From positions 310,001 to 374,000 of the forward strand of contig CATKWJ010000009.1 in assembly GCA_949825065.1 (NCBI GenBank): a stretch of DNA of 64,000 bases, written 5' to 3'. Shown in pieces: positions 53,030-63,290 of this stretch; positions within the stretch are counted from its first letter, which is position 1, and each line of letters opens with the position of its first letter. Below the pieces are notes generated by a model. That model was not told the DNA's origin, did no database searches, and saw nothing but the letters and a program-made list of their open reading frames with translations. A program made the translations under genes and the position numbers. This stretch comes from Odontocerum albicorne. Taxonomy: Eukaryota; Arthropoda; Insecta; Trichoptera; Odontoceridae.

Positions 53030-53928
53030 GCGGCGCAATGTTACAGTATTGTGGTTGACAAAGAGATCTGGTCTTCATTCTATTCAGCTTCCATGTTTGT
53101 TGTCTACTTGCTCCATATATCGTGTTATACCATGAACATGAATGATTTTATACATTCGTCATGTTTATTTACACGCACTCGTCTATGGCTCCGAATGCTG
53201 GACAATGTATAACTCTTACTCTAGGCAACTTGAAACTGCTGAAATGCACGTGCTAAGATGGTCAGCTGGTGTGTCCCTAAGAGACAAAATAAAAAGCTCA
53301 CGCATTTGTGGATGCCTAGTTGTTATACATACATCAACAGCAAGATGGAGGAGAGGCGATTGAGATAGTATGAGCACTTTGGACGCAGAGCACCCGATCA
53401 CGTTGTGAACCAGGCAATCTCCATGGATCTTCCTCGAATAACAACCAGAGGAAGACCAAAGAATTCATGAGTGGTGCATAAAGATAACCTGATGCAGAGG
53501 CACGGCCTGGGGGACGTAGTCAGGGACAGAAGAGCATACAACCTGAGGACGAGGAGAGCTGACCCCAACAGTCTTCGCAGGCAGTGAGTTGGGATGGAGC
53601 CAGGGAGAAGAAAAGTTAAGTCTTGTTTATTTACACCACAATGATTTTATACATTCGTCATGTTTATTGTATATAAAAAATATTAGTCTATCCGGAAGTG
53701 ATTTCAAATTTTAAGTCATATTTAAATAGGAAATTGCACCAAATACTTGTGAATTATGATTTTTGGTATTTTATGTATCTCAGCGATCCCTCGTGTCATA
53801 AACCATAATTAAAACATTTAACTTCTATTTTAATATTTGTTTTCAGTGCAACTTTATAATTTATCTTTTATTTACAAACATTAAATCTGGTACTCTCTGG
53901 GGAAAAGTAATTATTTATGTAAACAATT
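53030..53928 (+). repeat. R3 repeat downstream of copy D, with LINE insertion
   Basis: R3 runs 53030-53173, is interrupted by a LINE fragment, and continues at about 53640-53928 with GTATCTCAGCGATCCCTCGT and the AT-rich tail. At 53800-53815 it shows the unoccupied TTAA site used by the piggyBac element at 33392-34930. Confidence 0.65.
53174..53630 (+). pseudogene. RTE-like LINE 3' fragment with 13-bp target duplication
   Basis: The frame LVYGSECWTMYNSYSRQLET, then AEMHVLRWSAGVSLRDKIKS, is the post-RT region of RTE-like LINEs (LLYGxETW...AEMRxLRWxxGVxxRDRIRN). After shifts come RTTRGRPKNS and the DRRAYNLR-type tail. TGTTTATTTACAC stands at both ends (about 53161-53173 and 53624-53637), a target duplication fitting target-primed reverse transcription. 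It is 5' truncated and frameshifted. Confidence 0.8.
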
Positions 53929-54372
53929 ATACTAGAGAAAATGTAGCATGGTCCCTGTGACGTTTCACAAATTTTCCCCAGTACAACCTTGTAAGGATGT
54001 TCAGTATTTTTAATTATTTTATCAACTTTAATATAAGCCTCGATTCTAATAAATAGCAAGTTATTTAGGTAAATACATTACATAAAACTAACAATAATGA
54101 CAAATTAATACATCTTGTCACAAATTAGCAAAAATGTGGCAGTTTGTTAAAATCAAATAATATTTGGCGACGTTCGTCAAAAGTCACTACGTTAGTCCGC
54201 ATTGGCTGGCTATGGATGGGTATACGATAATTGGATTTTCGATTTTTTTATACCCAAAATTAAATGTTCGTAATTAGTATTAATTCATAGTAAATCTTGG
54301 CCTATTTAACATTTGCCTCTCTGTGCTAAAAAATCCCGCCAGCTACTACATTGTTGGTTCTAAGTGTACAGT

Positions 54373-54693
54373 TTAACTCATTCAGACCCTGTGTGCATAA
54401 TTATGCACACTTATTTCAAAGCATAATATAACGAATAAAATACTCGTAATATAACGAATAGCATAATATAACGGCAAATTTTCTTTTAAAAACCTATGCA
54501 ACAAGATTGTCTTTTCAGTCGTCTGTGTACGTTGAGACCTGTTGGGCATAATTATGCACATGTTCAATTTCCTAGTAAAAAAAAAAAAAAAAAAAAAAAA
54601 ACATTTTTCTTCTATTAAAACCCCGATGAAGCCTTATCCACTCTTAAATATTTTTTTTCTCCCTTAACAATAATTCAGGTCTGAATGAGTTAA
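54373..54693. mobile_element. piggyBac-like MITE, TTAA-flanked
   Basis: It starts TTAACTCATTCAGACC and ends GGTCTGAATGAGTTAA, giving 16-bp inverted termini including TTAA. Near both ends of its left half is the palindrome TGCATAATTATGCA. A long A run (54576-54601) lies inside. No coding capacity. Confidence 0.85.
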
Positions 54694-54963
54694 AATGCAT
54701 GTTTTAAATTAAAATTATACATAATCTGCTGGGTTATTTTTTTGTAATTAGCTATAAAAATCATTTTATTATGTAATAAAATGTCGAACAATATAAAATA
54801 AGTGTAAGAAATCATAAAAGAAGAGCTGAAACAGAGAGGCGACATTTTTATAAGAATATCATTTTTACACTGCGTCATTATGTCTGCGTAGTGCTCAGAA
54901 TGCCCCTCTCCTGCGCATGCGTGACAAGAGATTTCCAACCTTTTATTTTTTTTCATAAAATTA

Positions 54964-57238
54964 CAGGCGAACCTCGACTTTCGCACATAATTGGTTCCTG
55001 AAAATGTGTGCGAAAGTTAAATGTTCGAAAGTAGAGGGAAGAAAAAAAAACACCAAAGATTGTATATACTTCAAAAATTTTATTTGTCAAAAATTACTCA
55101 GTACATATTAAATTGAAATTATATTTTTTTAACGAAATTGTCAAGAGTTTTTTGTATTTTATTATTTTTTTTCTTTTCTTCATAGAGAGTTCTGTAACAC
55201 GCAGTGCTATTATGGATCTCCCTACGCACTTTAGATATGCGTTCTCCATTTGGGTCACATTCTTCTATAATATTTAAAAATTTCTCAATATGTGTTAAAG
55301 CTTCGTTCAAGTTTTTTAATGTTAAGGTATTGGGTATTTCTTCTGGTTCTTCTTCCTCACTTTCGTTTTGTACGTATGAACTAGAATTTTCATTCTCGTG
55401 ACGATCCATAAGAAATTCATTTGACAATGGTTCAGAATGTGATTCTATCAATTCATTAACATCTTCGCTATTGACTTCAAGGCTTAGTTCATTCATCAGG
55501 TGAACTATTTCAAGAGTTATGGTTTCTGGGGTATCATCAAAATTTTGAAAATCACTCATCATCTGTGGGCATAGTTGCTTCCACGAACCTTTCATTGTTG
55601 ACTCTTTTATTTCAGCCCATGCATCTCCAATATTATTTATTGCATTCCATATGTTATAATTTTTCCAGAAATCTATTAATGTGGGCCCACCTTCCATTTC
55701 AGTTGCCTTGATGGCCTGATTCATGATCGACCGCATATAATATCGTTTAAACGTAGCTATCACCGTTTGGTCCATGGGTTGTATGAGACACGTAGTATTG
55801 GGGGGAAGAAACACTACATTGATTTCTGGGTATAAATTTTGTAGAGATTTTGGGTGTCCTGGAGCATTATCTAAGATTAATAATGCTTTAAATGGTAAAT
55901 TATTAACTTCACAATAATGTTTTACTGCTGGTACAAAATGTGAAGTAAACCAATATTTAAATATTAAAGCGGTAACCCAGGCTTTTTTATTGGATTTCCA
56001 AATGACTGGAAGCAATTTTTTATCTTTCCCTTTCAATGCTCTAGGATTTTCTGCTTGATAAACTAACAATGGCTTCAATTTTAAATCACCAGCTAAATTT
56101 CCACCAAGAAGCAATGTCAATCGGTTTTTAGAAGGTTTATGGCCAGGCGCAACTGATTCATCCTTTGATAAGAATGTACGATTAGGCATCTTCTTCCAAA
56201 ATAAACCAGTCTCATCTACATTGAATATTTGACTAGAGGTATATTCTCCATCTTCAATAATTTTGGACAGTGACGGAATAAAGTCTTTTGCAGCATCTTT
56301 ATCCGCATCGGCTGATTCTCCGGTGAATTTAATATTGCGTAAAGAATACCTTGTTTTAAAATTTGAAAACCAGCCGTTACTTGCATGAAACACCGTGTCA
56401 GAATCATTTTTTAGTCTAGCCTTCCAATCATTATGCAAGCTAATAGCCCTAGCTTGAATCTCCGAAGTACTCAGAGGTACGTCTTTTTGATTTTGGTCAC
56501 TAATCCAATACATCAAAGATTTCTCCATTTCATCAATTACTATGCCGTGCTTTTTGGAAACAATTTTTGATGATATATTTCCACAATTTTTTACATATTC
56601 CTTAATTTTATTTTTATTCTTTAATATCGAACATATCGTAGACCTGTTTATATCATACGATCGGCCAATTGAAGCAAACGACTCTCCATTTTCAGATCGT
56701 TTTATTATATCCATCTTCGTTTCGATTGTATGAAGTTTATGGGTTCTTGGTTTTTTTTAGCTATATTTACTTCACAGTTTTTTCGTTTCTCACTCATGTT
56801 AAAACTTTTTTTTTTTTTTTTTTAAACAAAATAATTTATTTAATATTACTACTGTACAACTTCTCCCAAAATAAATTATGTTAAAACGGGTACGTAATAT
56901 TTGAAACAAAACTCGCAGAACAATTCATCTGTGCGTATGCTAACGCAAGACTGAACCTGTCGAGATCAGACGGGAGTGTGTACAAATTAGTAAATTCAAA
57001 TGCATGCGTTTGATTCGCTCGCTCTCGTATGTTAATGCATATGTGCGAACATATGTGCGAACAGGACATAACACTTTTCACAGTGCGGACTGGGCTCATA
57101 AGCGTTTCATGGTGCAACAGGGAAACAAAACATTTTTGCATTATTTCGGGAAAAAAATAATTAAAAAACTATTTTTCAAAAATGTGCGAAATAGCGAATT
57201 GTGCGAAAGTCGAATGTGCGAAAGTCGAGGTTCGCCTG
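54964..57238 (-). mobile_element. Tigger-type transposon, nearly complete
   Basis: Termini CAGGCGAACCTCGACTTTCG and the exact inverse are flanked by TA (54962-54963 and 57239-57240). Subterminal GTGCGAAAGT motifs are repeated in both ends. Length is 2275 bp, usual for a full Tigger/pogo element. It encodes the long transposase frame at 55119-56714. Confidence 0.95.
55119..56714 (-). CDS. Tigger/pogo transposase (531 aa readable), N-terminal frameshift
   Basis: This is a DDE transposase of the pogo/Tigger group, related to TIGD proteins. Residues 1-35 hold the end of the first CENP-B-type HTH (SFASIGRSYDINRSTICSIL). Residues 60-125 hold the second DNA-binding unit (ASNGWFSNFKTRYSLRNIKF). The catalytic core has D167 (FNVDETGLFWKKMP), D282 (LLILDNAPGHP) and D315 (CLIQPMDQTVIATFKRYY). 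An acidic C-terminal part (NESEEEEPEEIP) and a coiled-coil-like end follow. The ATG at 56714 is probably internal to the original gene: in another frame upstream there is MSEKRKNCEVNIAKK (from about 56798). The two frames meet at an eight-A run near 56750-56760, where one extra A would join them. This may be a true one-base deletion or a homopolymer sequencing error. Confidence 0.93.
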   Translation of the reverse strand: MDIIKRSENGESFASIGRSYDINRSTICSILKNKNKIKEYVKNCGNISSKIVSKKHGIVIDEMEKSLMYWISDQNQKDVPLSTSEIQARAISLHNDWKARLKNDSDTVFHASNGWFSNFKTRYSLRNIKFTGESADADKDAAKDFIPSLSKIIEDGEYTSSQIFNVDETGLFWKKMPNRTFLSKDESVAPGHKPSKNRLTLLLGGNLAGDLKLKPLLVYQAENPRALKGKDKKLLPVIWKSNKKAWVTALIFKYWFTSHFVPAVKHYCEVNNLPFKALLILDNAPGHPKSLQNLYPEINVVFLPPNTTCLIQPMDQTVIATFKRYYMRSIMNQAIKATEMEGGPTLIDFWKNYNIWNAINNIGDAWAEIKESTMKGSWKQLCPQMMSDFQNFDDTPETITLEIVHLMNELSLEVNSEDVNELIESHSEPLSNEFLMDRHENENSSSYVQNESEEEEPEEIPNTLTLKNLNEALTHIEKFLNIIEECDPNGERISKVRREIHNSTACYRTLYEEKKKNNKIQKTLDNFVKKI

Positions 57239-57244
57239 TATACA

Positions 57245-57490
57245 ATAAAATGTAGCGTGTATTTTTTTGGCAATAAAAACATAATTCGAATTAAGACAAT
57301 AAATAACATATAAACAAAATATAAAATTAATATATAAATTCAAAAATCAAGATTTAAGGGAGTGAAATTTATATAAACAAACACGAAATTCAAAATTATA
57401 TATACACAAACACGAAATTCAAATCAATAAAATATGCAATTTAGAAAATATTAACACTACAGAAACTTTGAAAATAGGACAAATATATAT
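57245..57490. other. AT-rich low-complexity DNA
   Basis: The sequence is rich in AAACACGAAATTCAAA repeats (two copies at about 57383 and 57410) and poly-A/T tracts. No gene was found. Confidence 0.5.
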
Positions 57491-57494
57491 AATC

Positions 57495-59170
57495 AAAGTT
57501 TAATCCTGTGGAGAAATCCTATCGCAATTGGGGCACGAAATAACTTTTGTTTCTATTCTATGTACTAAACATGCAGGTGTATGACAAATATTGCAGAATA
57601 ACCTGGTTCTCTTTCTCGAATTTTTTAAATAAAATCCACAACTTCCTCTTTTGAGGATCTCACGGGGTGCCAACAGGATATTATTTACTGATGTTTTGGG
57701 TATTGACATCTTGTTGCTTGTGATATTTGATGTTGCTATTTTTCCTTTTTAGGATATTGGGCTTTGCCAATTCCATACTTAACTCTCTTATGATATGTTT
57801 TTAGTGTCATTTATTATTTTGTTTCCACTCTGGATATTTGTCTATCCATAAGAGGTATGCATTCAATGCAGCCATATCTATAATTTCCATAAAAAGACAG
57901 AAAGGCCATCTTCTCGTTGACCTTGAGCAAGAGTACTCTCAAGTAATTTGGTCTCCCGTATCTACTCCAATTTTCGTATTATTATAATGATGTATAATTA
58001 CTATCGTGGCTTTTGTTTTTCTGAATAATCAATTTCTGCATCATTGAATTAAGTGGATAATAATATATCTGATTTATTTTTTGTGGTACACACGAAACAA
58101 GTATTTTATTTTCAGCTACTATGGATTGTTTTCTCTCTAGACGGTATAAATTCAAGTGAGATTACTCTTTTATTTTTTCGAAGCGTGCCAGTTAGAGTTA
58201 AACCTTGTAATAAAAGATCATCGGCTAATTTGATGGAAGTAATAAAAATACCTGTGGTTATCCCCCTGTTCGTGCCATACTGCGGTTGAACCATTTCCAT
58301 AACTACCTTGATTTATCTCTCTACGATTGATTATTTATCATAAACCTGTAAATTTGTTATGTGTCATATGCCGTCGCAGAGTCAGCATCAGCCCAGATTT
58401 TGATGCCATATTTACCAAGTTTAGACTTCATGTACGCGCAAAATGAACAATTCCCTCTTAAGTTTGCCAAACTTTCGTCTACAGTTATATTCGAAGATGG
58501 AGAATAATTGCTTTTGCACGTATCCACAAACATTTTTAAAATCCACTTAGTTGGTTCTAATTTATCTGAAGAAACCTGATATCTATCTTCTCGGGTTTTT
58601 TAGCATCAAAACGAATATAATTGTAAATATACAATAGATGAATCTATTTTGAGACAGAGCTGTTGTGAAAAATGACTGGCAAAAGGGACTTTCACTTATC
58701 CACAATTCACTCAAAGATAGCTTTCGTGTTCGATTTCTGCCAGGTGCGAGCAATATTCCAATGAATTCATATAACTCGTCTTTTAATATTGGTTGGTTCT
58801 TTTCTGAATGAATTCGATTTAAATGACGATTTGTTTCTTAACTATCACTTTTACCACCTCTTCATTTACAAACAGACAACACATATATTTTATGGAACAT
58901 ACATTTATACTTGAATTTCTCAGTCCAGAATCTTCGGTGAGAATATTTGATGCCCGACGCCTTGAAGATTGAGGTGGTAATGAACTCCATTCGAATCCAT
59001 GTTTTAATGTAAATAATATTTCTTCATCTTCCTCACTGGCCTCCAAACCAGAATCTACTTCATCCTGTACCTCGACAAAATCTTCTGATTCTGATATATT
59101 GCCTGTCGCCTTTCGTTCCAAATCGCTATCATCGCTATCGATATTTCCCGCCATCTGAATTAATTTTTTT
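57495..59170 (-). pseudogene. piggyBac transposase relic, N-terminus to Cys-rich end
   Basis: On the minus strand the relic runs from MAGNIDSDDSDLERKATGNI (start about 59155) through an acidic N-terminus. Then come DELYEFIGILLAPGRNRTRK (about 58770), GNCSFCAYMKSKLGKYGIKI with IWADADSA (about 58390-58460) and RWPFCLFMEIIDMAALNAYL (about 57860-57920). Last is the Cys-rich end with CGFYLKNSRKRTRLFCNICH and CLVH (57500-57709). The order is that of a complete piggyBac transposase. Several frame changes and stops break it. No TTAA-flanked termini could be paired. Confidence 0.85.
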
Positions 59171-59805
59171 TGGAAAATGAAATAATAAAGAAAAATGTAA
59201 CAAATATACATTTATCATAAAAAAAGTAACGGTACAATAGAACATACCAGATAAAAAATAACAATAGAAAAAACATACCAGATAAAAATAGCAAACAATA
59301 AAAAACAACAATCAGGATTATAAAACTGGTGCGAATCGCTGGAACAGATGTAAAATATGAACTGTCAAAAAAGAATGAGTCATGCGCAGGTGTTTGACAT
59401 TTCGTCGATTCTTGGTTCAATATTATTCATTTCTGTTGATATTTATGAATGTTTTTATTTCGTAATGACATCATTCAAATCATAGAGGTTTCGATGAGGA
59501 ATACATAAAGTATGAAGACCCTGCAAGCAGTATATTTCGAGAAATTAAATAAAATGTAAGTCCTGGTCACTCGCGTCCGATCACAGATCGGCAAGTGTTA
59601 ATCAACATACATAAAAATCATATAATACATTAGAAAGTCAGTATAATGAAAATTAGGAATTAAAACATCAGTTTAGACAAAAACCTTTTTCGATTTCTAA
59701 AAAAACGATTCGATTTGTAAAAAAAAAAAACAATTTTATCCCATCCCTTTGAGACGTGACATTTCAAACGTCCAGGGATCATCCTACATTTTCTCTAGTA
59801 TAGCT

Positions 59806-60650
59806 AGTATTCTATCTATTGATGCAATCTGTGCTAGAAACCGAGAATTGCGTCTATGTTTTTTTTTCTATGGAATGTAACTGACATTGAACCATTGAAT
59901 AATTTGACACCGCGCCTTCACATCTTGACACTGACGTATACTCCTTCACAGTGCATGGTTATTATCCAGGAAGAAGACGAAGCGCCTTCACATAACACTA
60001 GTATATTCTTCATATATTTGAGTTCACGGCCATTACTCGAGAAGAAGACATCGCGTATCTTGCGTATACATCATACATAAGAGGTCGTGGCTATTTAAGA
60101 AGATGAACACACCGCGCATACTCCATCAGATATAGGAGTGCATGGCCATTATTCAGGAAGAAGAGTGTGTTAGTCTTGTCGAATTGAAGTGTCAATACGG
60201 TATTGATTGTATGTGATTTATTTTCTGTGTTTTAGTTTTTTTTCTGTATTTAAGAGTTCATAACGTCATTGATTAAAGTTTAATTCTGACCTCTTCTCGG
60301 TGATTGTTTGTATATCAGTGTGCACTGCTTGATTCATAAACTATATTTACATACACTATGGTATATTAGTTCTTTTACGCTAAAATCTAATTTTTTGGTT
60401 CAAATTTTGATGATATTTTAAAGAAATTTCCCTTATCAATATTCTGTTTTATACTTAAAATTAATTGTCTGAGTTCATATCAAAACTATTCAACTTCAGC
60501 GATACTTCAAAATAAAAAAAATGTAAATTCTACAAGGACGGCGTAGTTTGTGTTTTTGATGTTTTAACAATATTTTTAGATTCCAAAAGCTAGAAAAGTA
60601 CTTCAACAACCTAAAATTACGGACGTTTAGGCCATTTCCCTATCAGTATA
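59806..60650 (+). repeat. R1 repeat after the R2 block
   Basis: It resumes exactly after the R2 terminus with GCTAGTATTCTATCTATTGA, continues with four of the ATACTCC...GGCCATTATTC units (59935-60150), GTCAATACGGTATTGATTGT and GTGTGCACTGCTTGAT. It then has the AATTTTTTGGTTCAAATTTT block and the LINE Y edge (GATTCCAAAAGCTAGAAAAG). Confidence 0.65.
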
Positions 60651-60654
60651 GCCA

Positions 60655-62812
60655 GAGTGCCAGATTTTCCTGCCGTCCAACGGTGCCAAAGAAATATTAA
60701 ACGAAACTAAAAATGTACAAAATTTAATCTACCAAAACAACACACTTGATGAAATAGATGCAATAATTAAATATTAAAAATGGCTGAAAGAAGCTCATAC
60801 CTATCATCAAGAATATTGCAATGGAATAGTCGTAGCTTCCCCTCCAACAAGCCCCCCCCTTCTGATGCTAGGTGAGTTCTGCCCATCTTTGGCCGCCGTC
60901 TCGGAGACATGGCTATCTCCGGGGGCATTATTTAATGTTCCCGGGTACTCGTGGCTACGGGACGATAGGGCGGATGGAAGGGGTGGAGCAGCCCTTTTCA
61001 TCTTATCATCCATTCCATATACGCAAGTGGTTCTGGGTTCTCGGGACGCCAGCTTCAATGCAGTCGCTGCGAGAGTCCAGAATATTACGTATATATCAAT
61101 TTATATCCCGCGCCCGTCATCCATCATCATCTCACAATTAAGGAATATAATAGCAACATTACCTCATCCTGTCGTTTTACTTGTAGATATGAACTCCCAT
61201 CACATGTAATGGGGATCACCCAGAACATGTATAGTTGAATCTGAACTTGTAAATATTCTGGACGACTTTGAACTTTGTGTACTGAATGGCGGACTCGCCT
61301 GCCCGATTGACAGCGCCGAATCAAAATTCAAGCGCAATAGATTTATCAATCTGTTCAGCCACATTAGCCCTTATGCTATCGTGGAATGTAGTGCCTGATC
61401 CCCACGGGAGTGATCATCTTCCCATAATCATTACATTTCCATCACCTCATCCTCCATTCATCAACTCCATCTGTAGTAAATTTAACACTGGTAAAGCCAA
61501 TTGGAACAATTTCTCGCATTCTCTCGATGCCTCAATACAACAATTAGATTGCCTTTCGTAAATCACGCAGTGCTATGGATAATTTAGCTATTCTCACTAC
61601 TGATATTCATTCCGCATTTACTTATCAAAACCCCCTTATAGCCGCTTTCTTAGATATTACTTCAGCTTATGACAATGTCATTTTATCTATTTTAAAACAA
61701 AAGAAGCTGCACAAAAATACCCAATAAAATCATCCGCCTCATATTTAACCTTTTATCAGAATGCTCCATCTTTTTATCAGTAGATGAGGTGTCTCTCTCA
61801 AGAACAGTTTGCAGGGGTTTTCCTCAAGGATCAGTCCTTAGCCCCCTCCTTTATAACATTTATATGACAGATCTTTCGCACCCGGTTCCTCTCAATATCG
61901 CCGTATTACAATATGCGGAGGATATCGTGGTTTATACGTCCAATGAATCTTTTAAAATAGCAAAAAAAAACTTTTCACTTTCTTTCCGAGTGGTTCCAAA
62001 ATCATGGATTCGATATTTCCCCCTCCAAAAGTTTTATTGTCGTGTTTTCGCTGAAACCTACTACAATACTAATATTTGTATTGACAATGTTCCTATTCTT
62101 AACCACAGTTCACACAAACTCCTTGGAATGACACTCGACTCTAGGTTATCTTGGAAAAATTATGCTGAAAACATTACATCAACCTGGCGAAAAAACATAA
62201 ACATTCTTCGCAAGGTATCAGGAGTCTGGTGGGAGACACGCCCAAGTACTTTGAAACCTCTATACACTGCCCTCATCAGAAGCCACCTTAATTATAGTCA
62301 TTTCTGCTTGGACCCTACCTTCAAATATATTCTCCATAAACTAGACATTCAATTTCAGGTCCTTCGAATTATAGTTGGAGCTATGAAATCTACGCCGACA
62401 AATGCCCTTCAGGTTGAATGTGTGGACCCACCGCTCTGCTTTCGAATACAGTTCTTAGGTATTCAATACTTCCTCGATATGTCCAAAACATCATGCCATC
62501 CTCTTGTTTTGTCTATGTTCCCTTCAAGCAATAGGAAAGCACCCATTTCGATCCACAATTAGTATAACTCTAAATATAAGGGAAACCATGTCCAACCTTG
62601 AAGAGGCGGGCCTCGGTGTCGCCCTGGCTTGGGCTCCCGCCATCGAGGCATTTCAGGTAACGAAGAGGCAGATGTCTTAGCTAAAGAGTATATCACTAGA
62701 TAACAGTTGTCCTAGGCCTAGTTGCTTCAGTATACTCAAAATACCAACCGAGTGCGCCGATGACGCCCATGTGAATAAAACTATCAAGATCCTGTGAAGT
62801 GGACACCACTTG
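60655..62812 (+). pseudogene. LINE X copy 3 (endonuclease, RT, RNase H, 3' end)
   Basis: ORF2 starts near 60780 (MAERSSYLSSRILQWNSRSF). The AP-type endonuclease shows VSETWLSPGALFNVPGYSWL, DGRGGAALFILSS and VVLLVDMNSHH, then GSDHLPIIITFPSPH after shifts. The RT (about 61650-62560) has FLDITSAYDNV, LSRTVCRGFPQGSVLSP and LQYAEDIVVYTSNESF, then LGMTLDSRLSWKNYAENI. RNase H remnants (GISGNEEADVLAKE) are at about 62640-62690. Several stops and a deletion between endonuclease and RT make it dead. The active-site motif reads YAED instead of the usual YADD/FADD, as in copy 1. Confidence 0.82.
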
Positions 62813-63290
62813 ACATTGGCGTATACTACATCAAATATATAGGAGTTCACGGCCGTTATTCAAGAAGAAGAAGACGCATTATTTAAATAACTACTGTATA
62901 ACTTTACACAATTGTGGTCGACAGAGAGATCAGGTCTTCATTTCATTCAGCTTCCATATTTGTTTTCCACTTGCTCCGTACATCTTGAGATGGCATGAAC
63001 ATGGATAATTTTATGCATTTCTCATTTTTATTTACATCACACCTTGTATTTAAAAAATATGGTTTTCCGGAAGTTATTTAACATTTTTAGGTCGTATTTA
63101 AGTAAGGAAGTACACTAAATACTTGTAAATTATGATTTTTGGTATTTAATGTATCTCAGCGATCCCTCATGTCATAATCCATTATTAAAACATAAAATTT
63201 ATATTTTGATATTGGTTTTCAGTGTAACTTTCTAATTGAATTTTTATTTATTTACATTAAATCTGGTACTCTGGGAAAAATTAATTATTA
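62813..63290 (+). repeat. R1 unit and R3 repeat
   Basis: One GGCGTATACTACATC...GGCCGTTATTCA unit is followed by R3 (GATCAGGTCTTCATTTCATT, CCACTTGCTCCGTACATCTT, GTATCTCAGCGATCCCTCAT). This is the same junction as at 33020-33391. Confidence 0.65.

Larger units (their letters stand above)
53929..59805. mobile_element. R2 TIR element filled by nested transposons
   Basis: The left end is TACTAGAGAAAATGTAGCAT and the right end, inverted, TACTAGAGAAAATGTAGGAT, with TA on both sides. R3 stops at 53928 and R1 begins at 59806, so the whole 5.9 kb is one inserted block. Only about 390 bp at the left and 250 bp at the right are R2 sequence. The interior is a piggyBac MITE, a Tigger and a piggyBac relic. 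The TA duplication and the mariner fragment beside another R2 copy (2655-2765) suggest a mariner-class origin. Confidence 0.65.

Noticed and set aside
55119..56714. Tigger frame as a domesticated TIGD-like host gene
   Set aside because: Intact terminal repeats and TA duplications surround it, so it is still a transposon copy.
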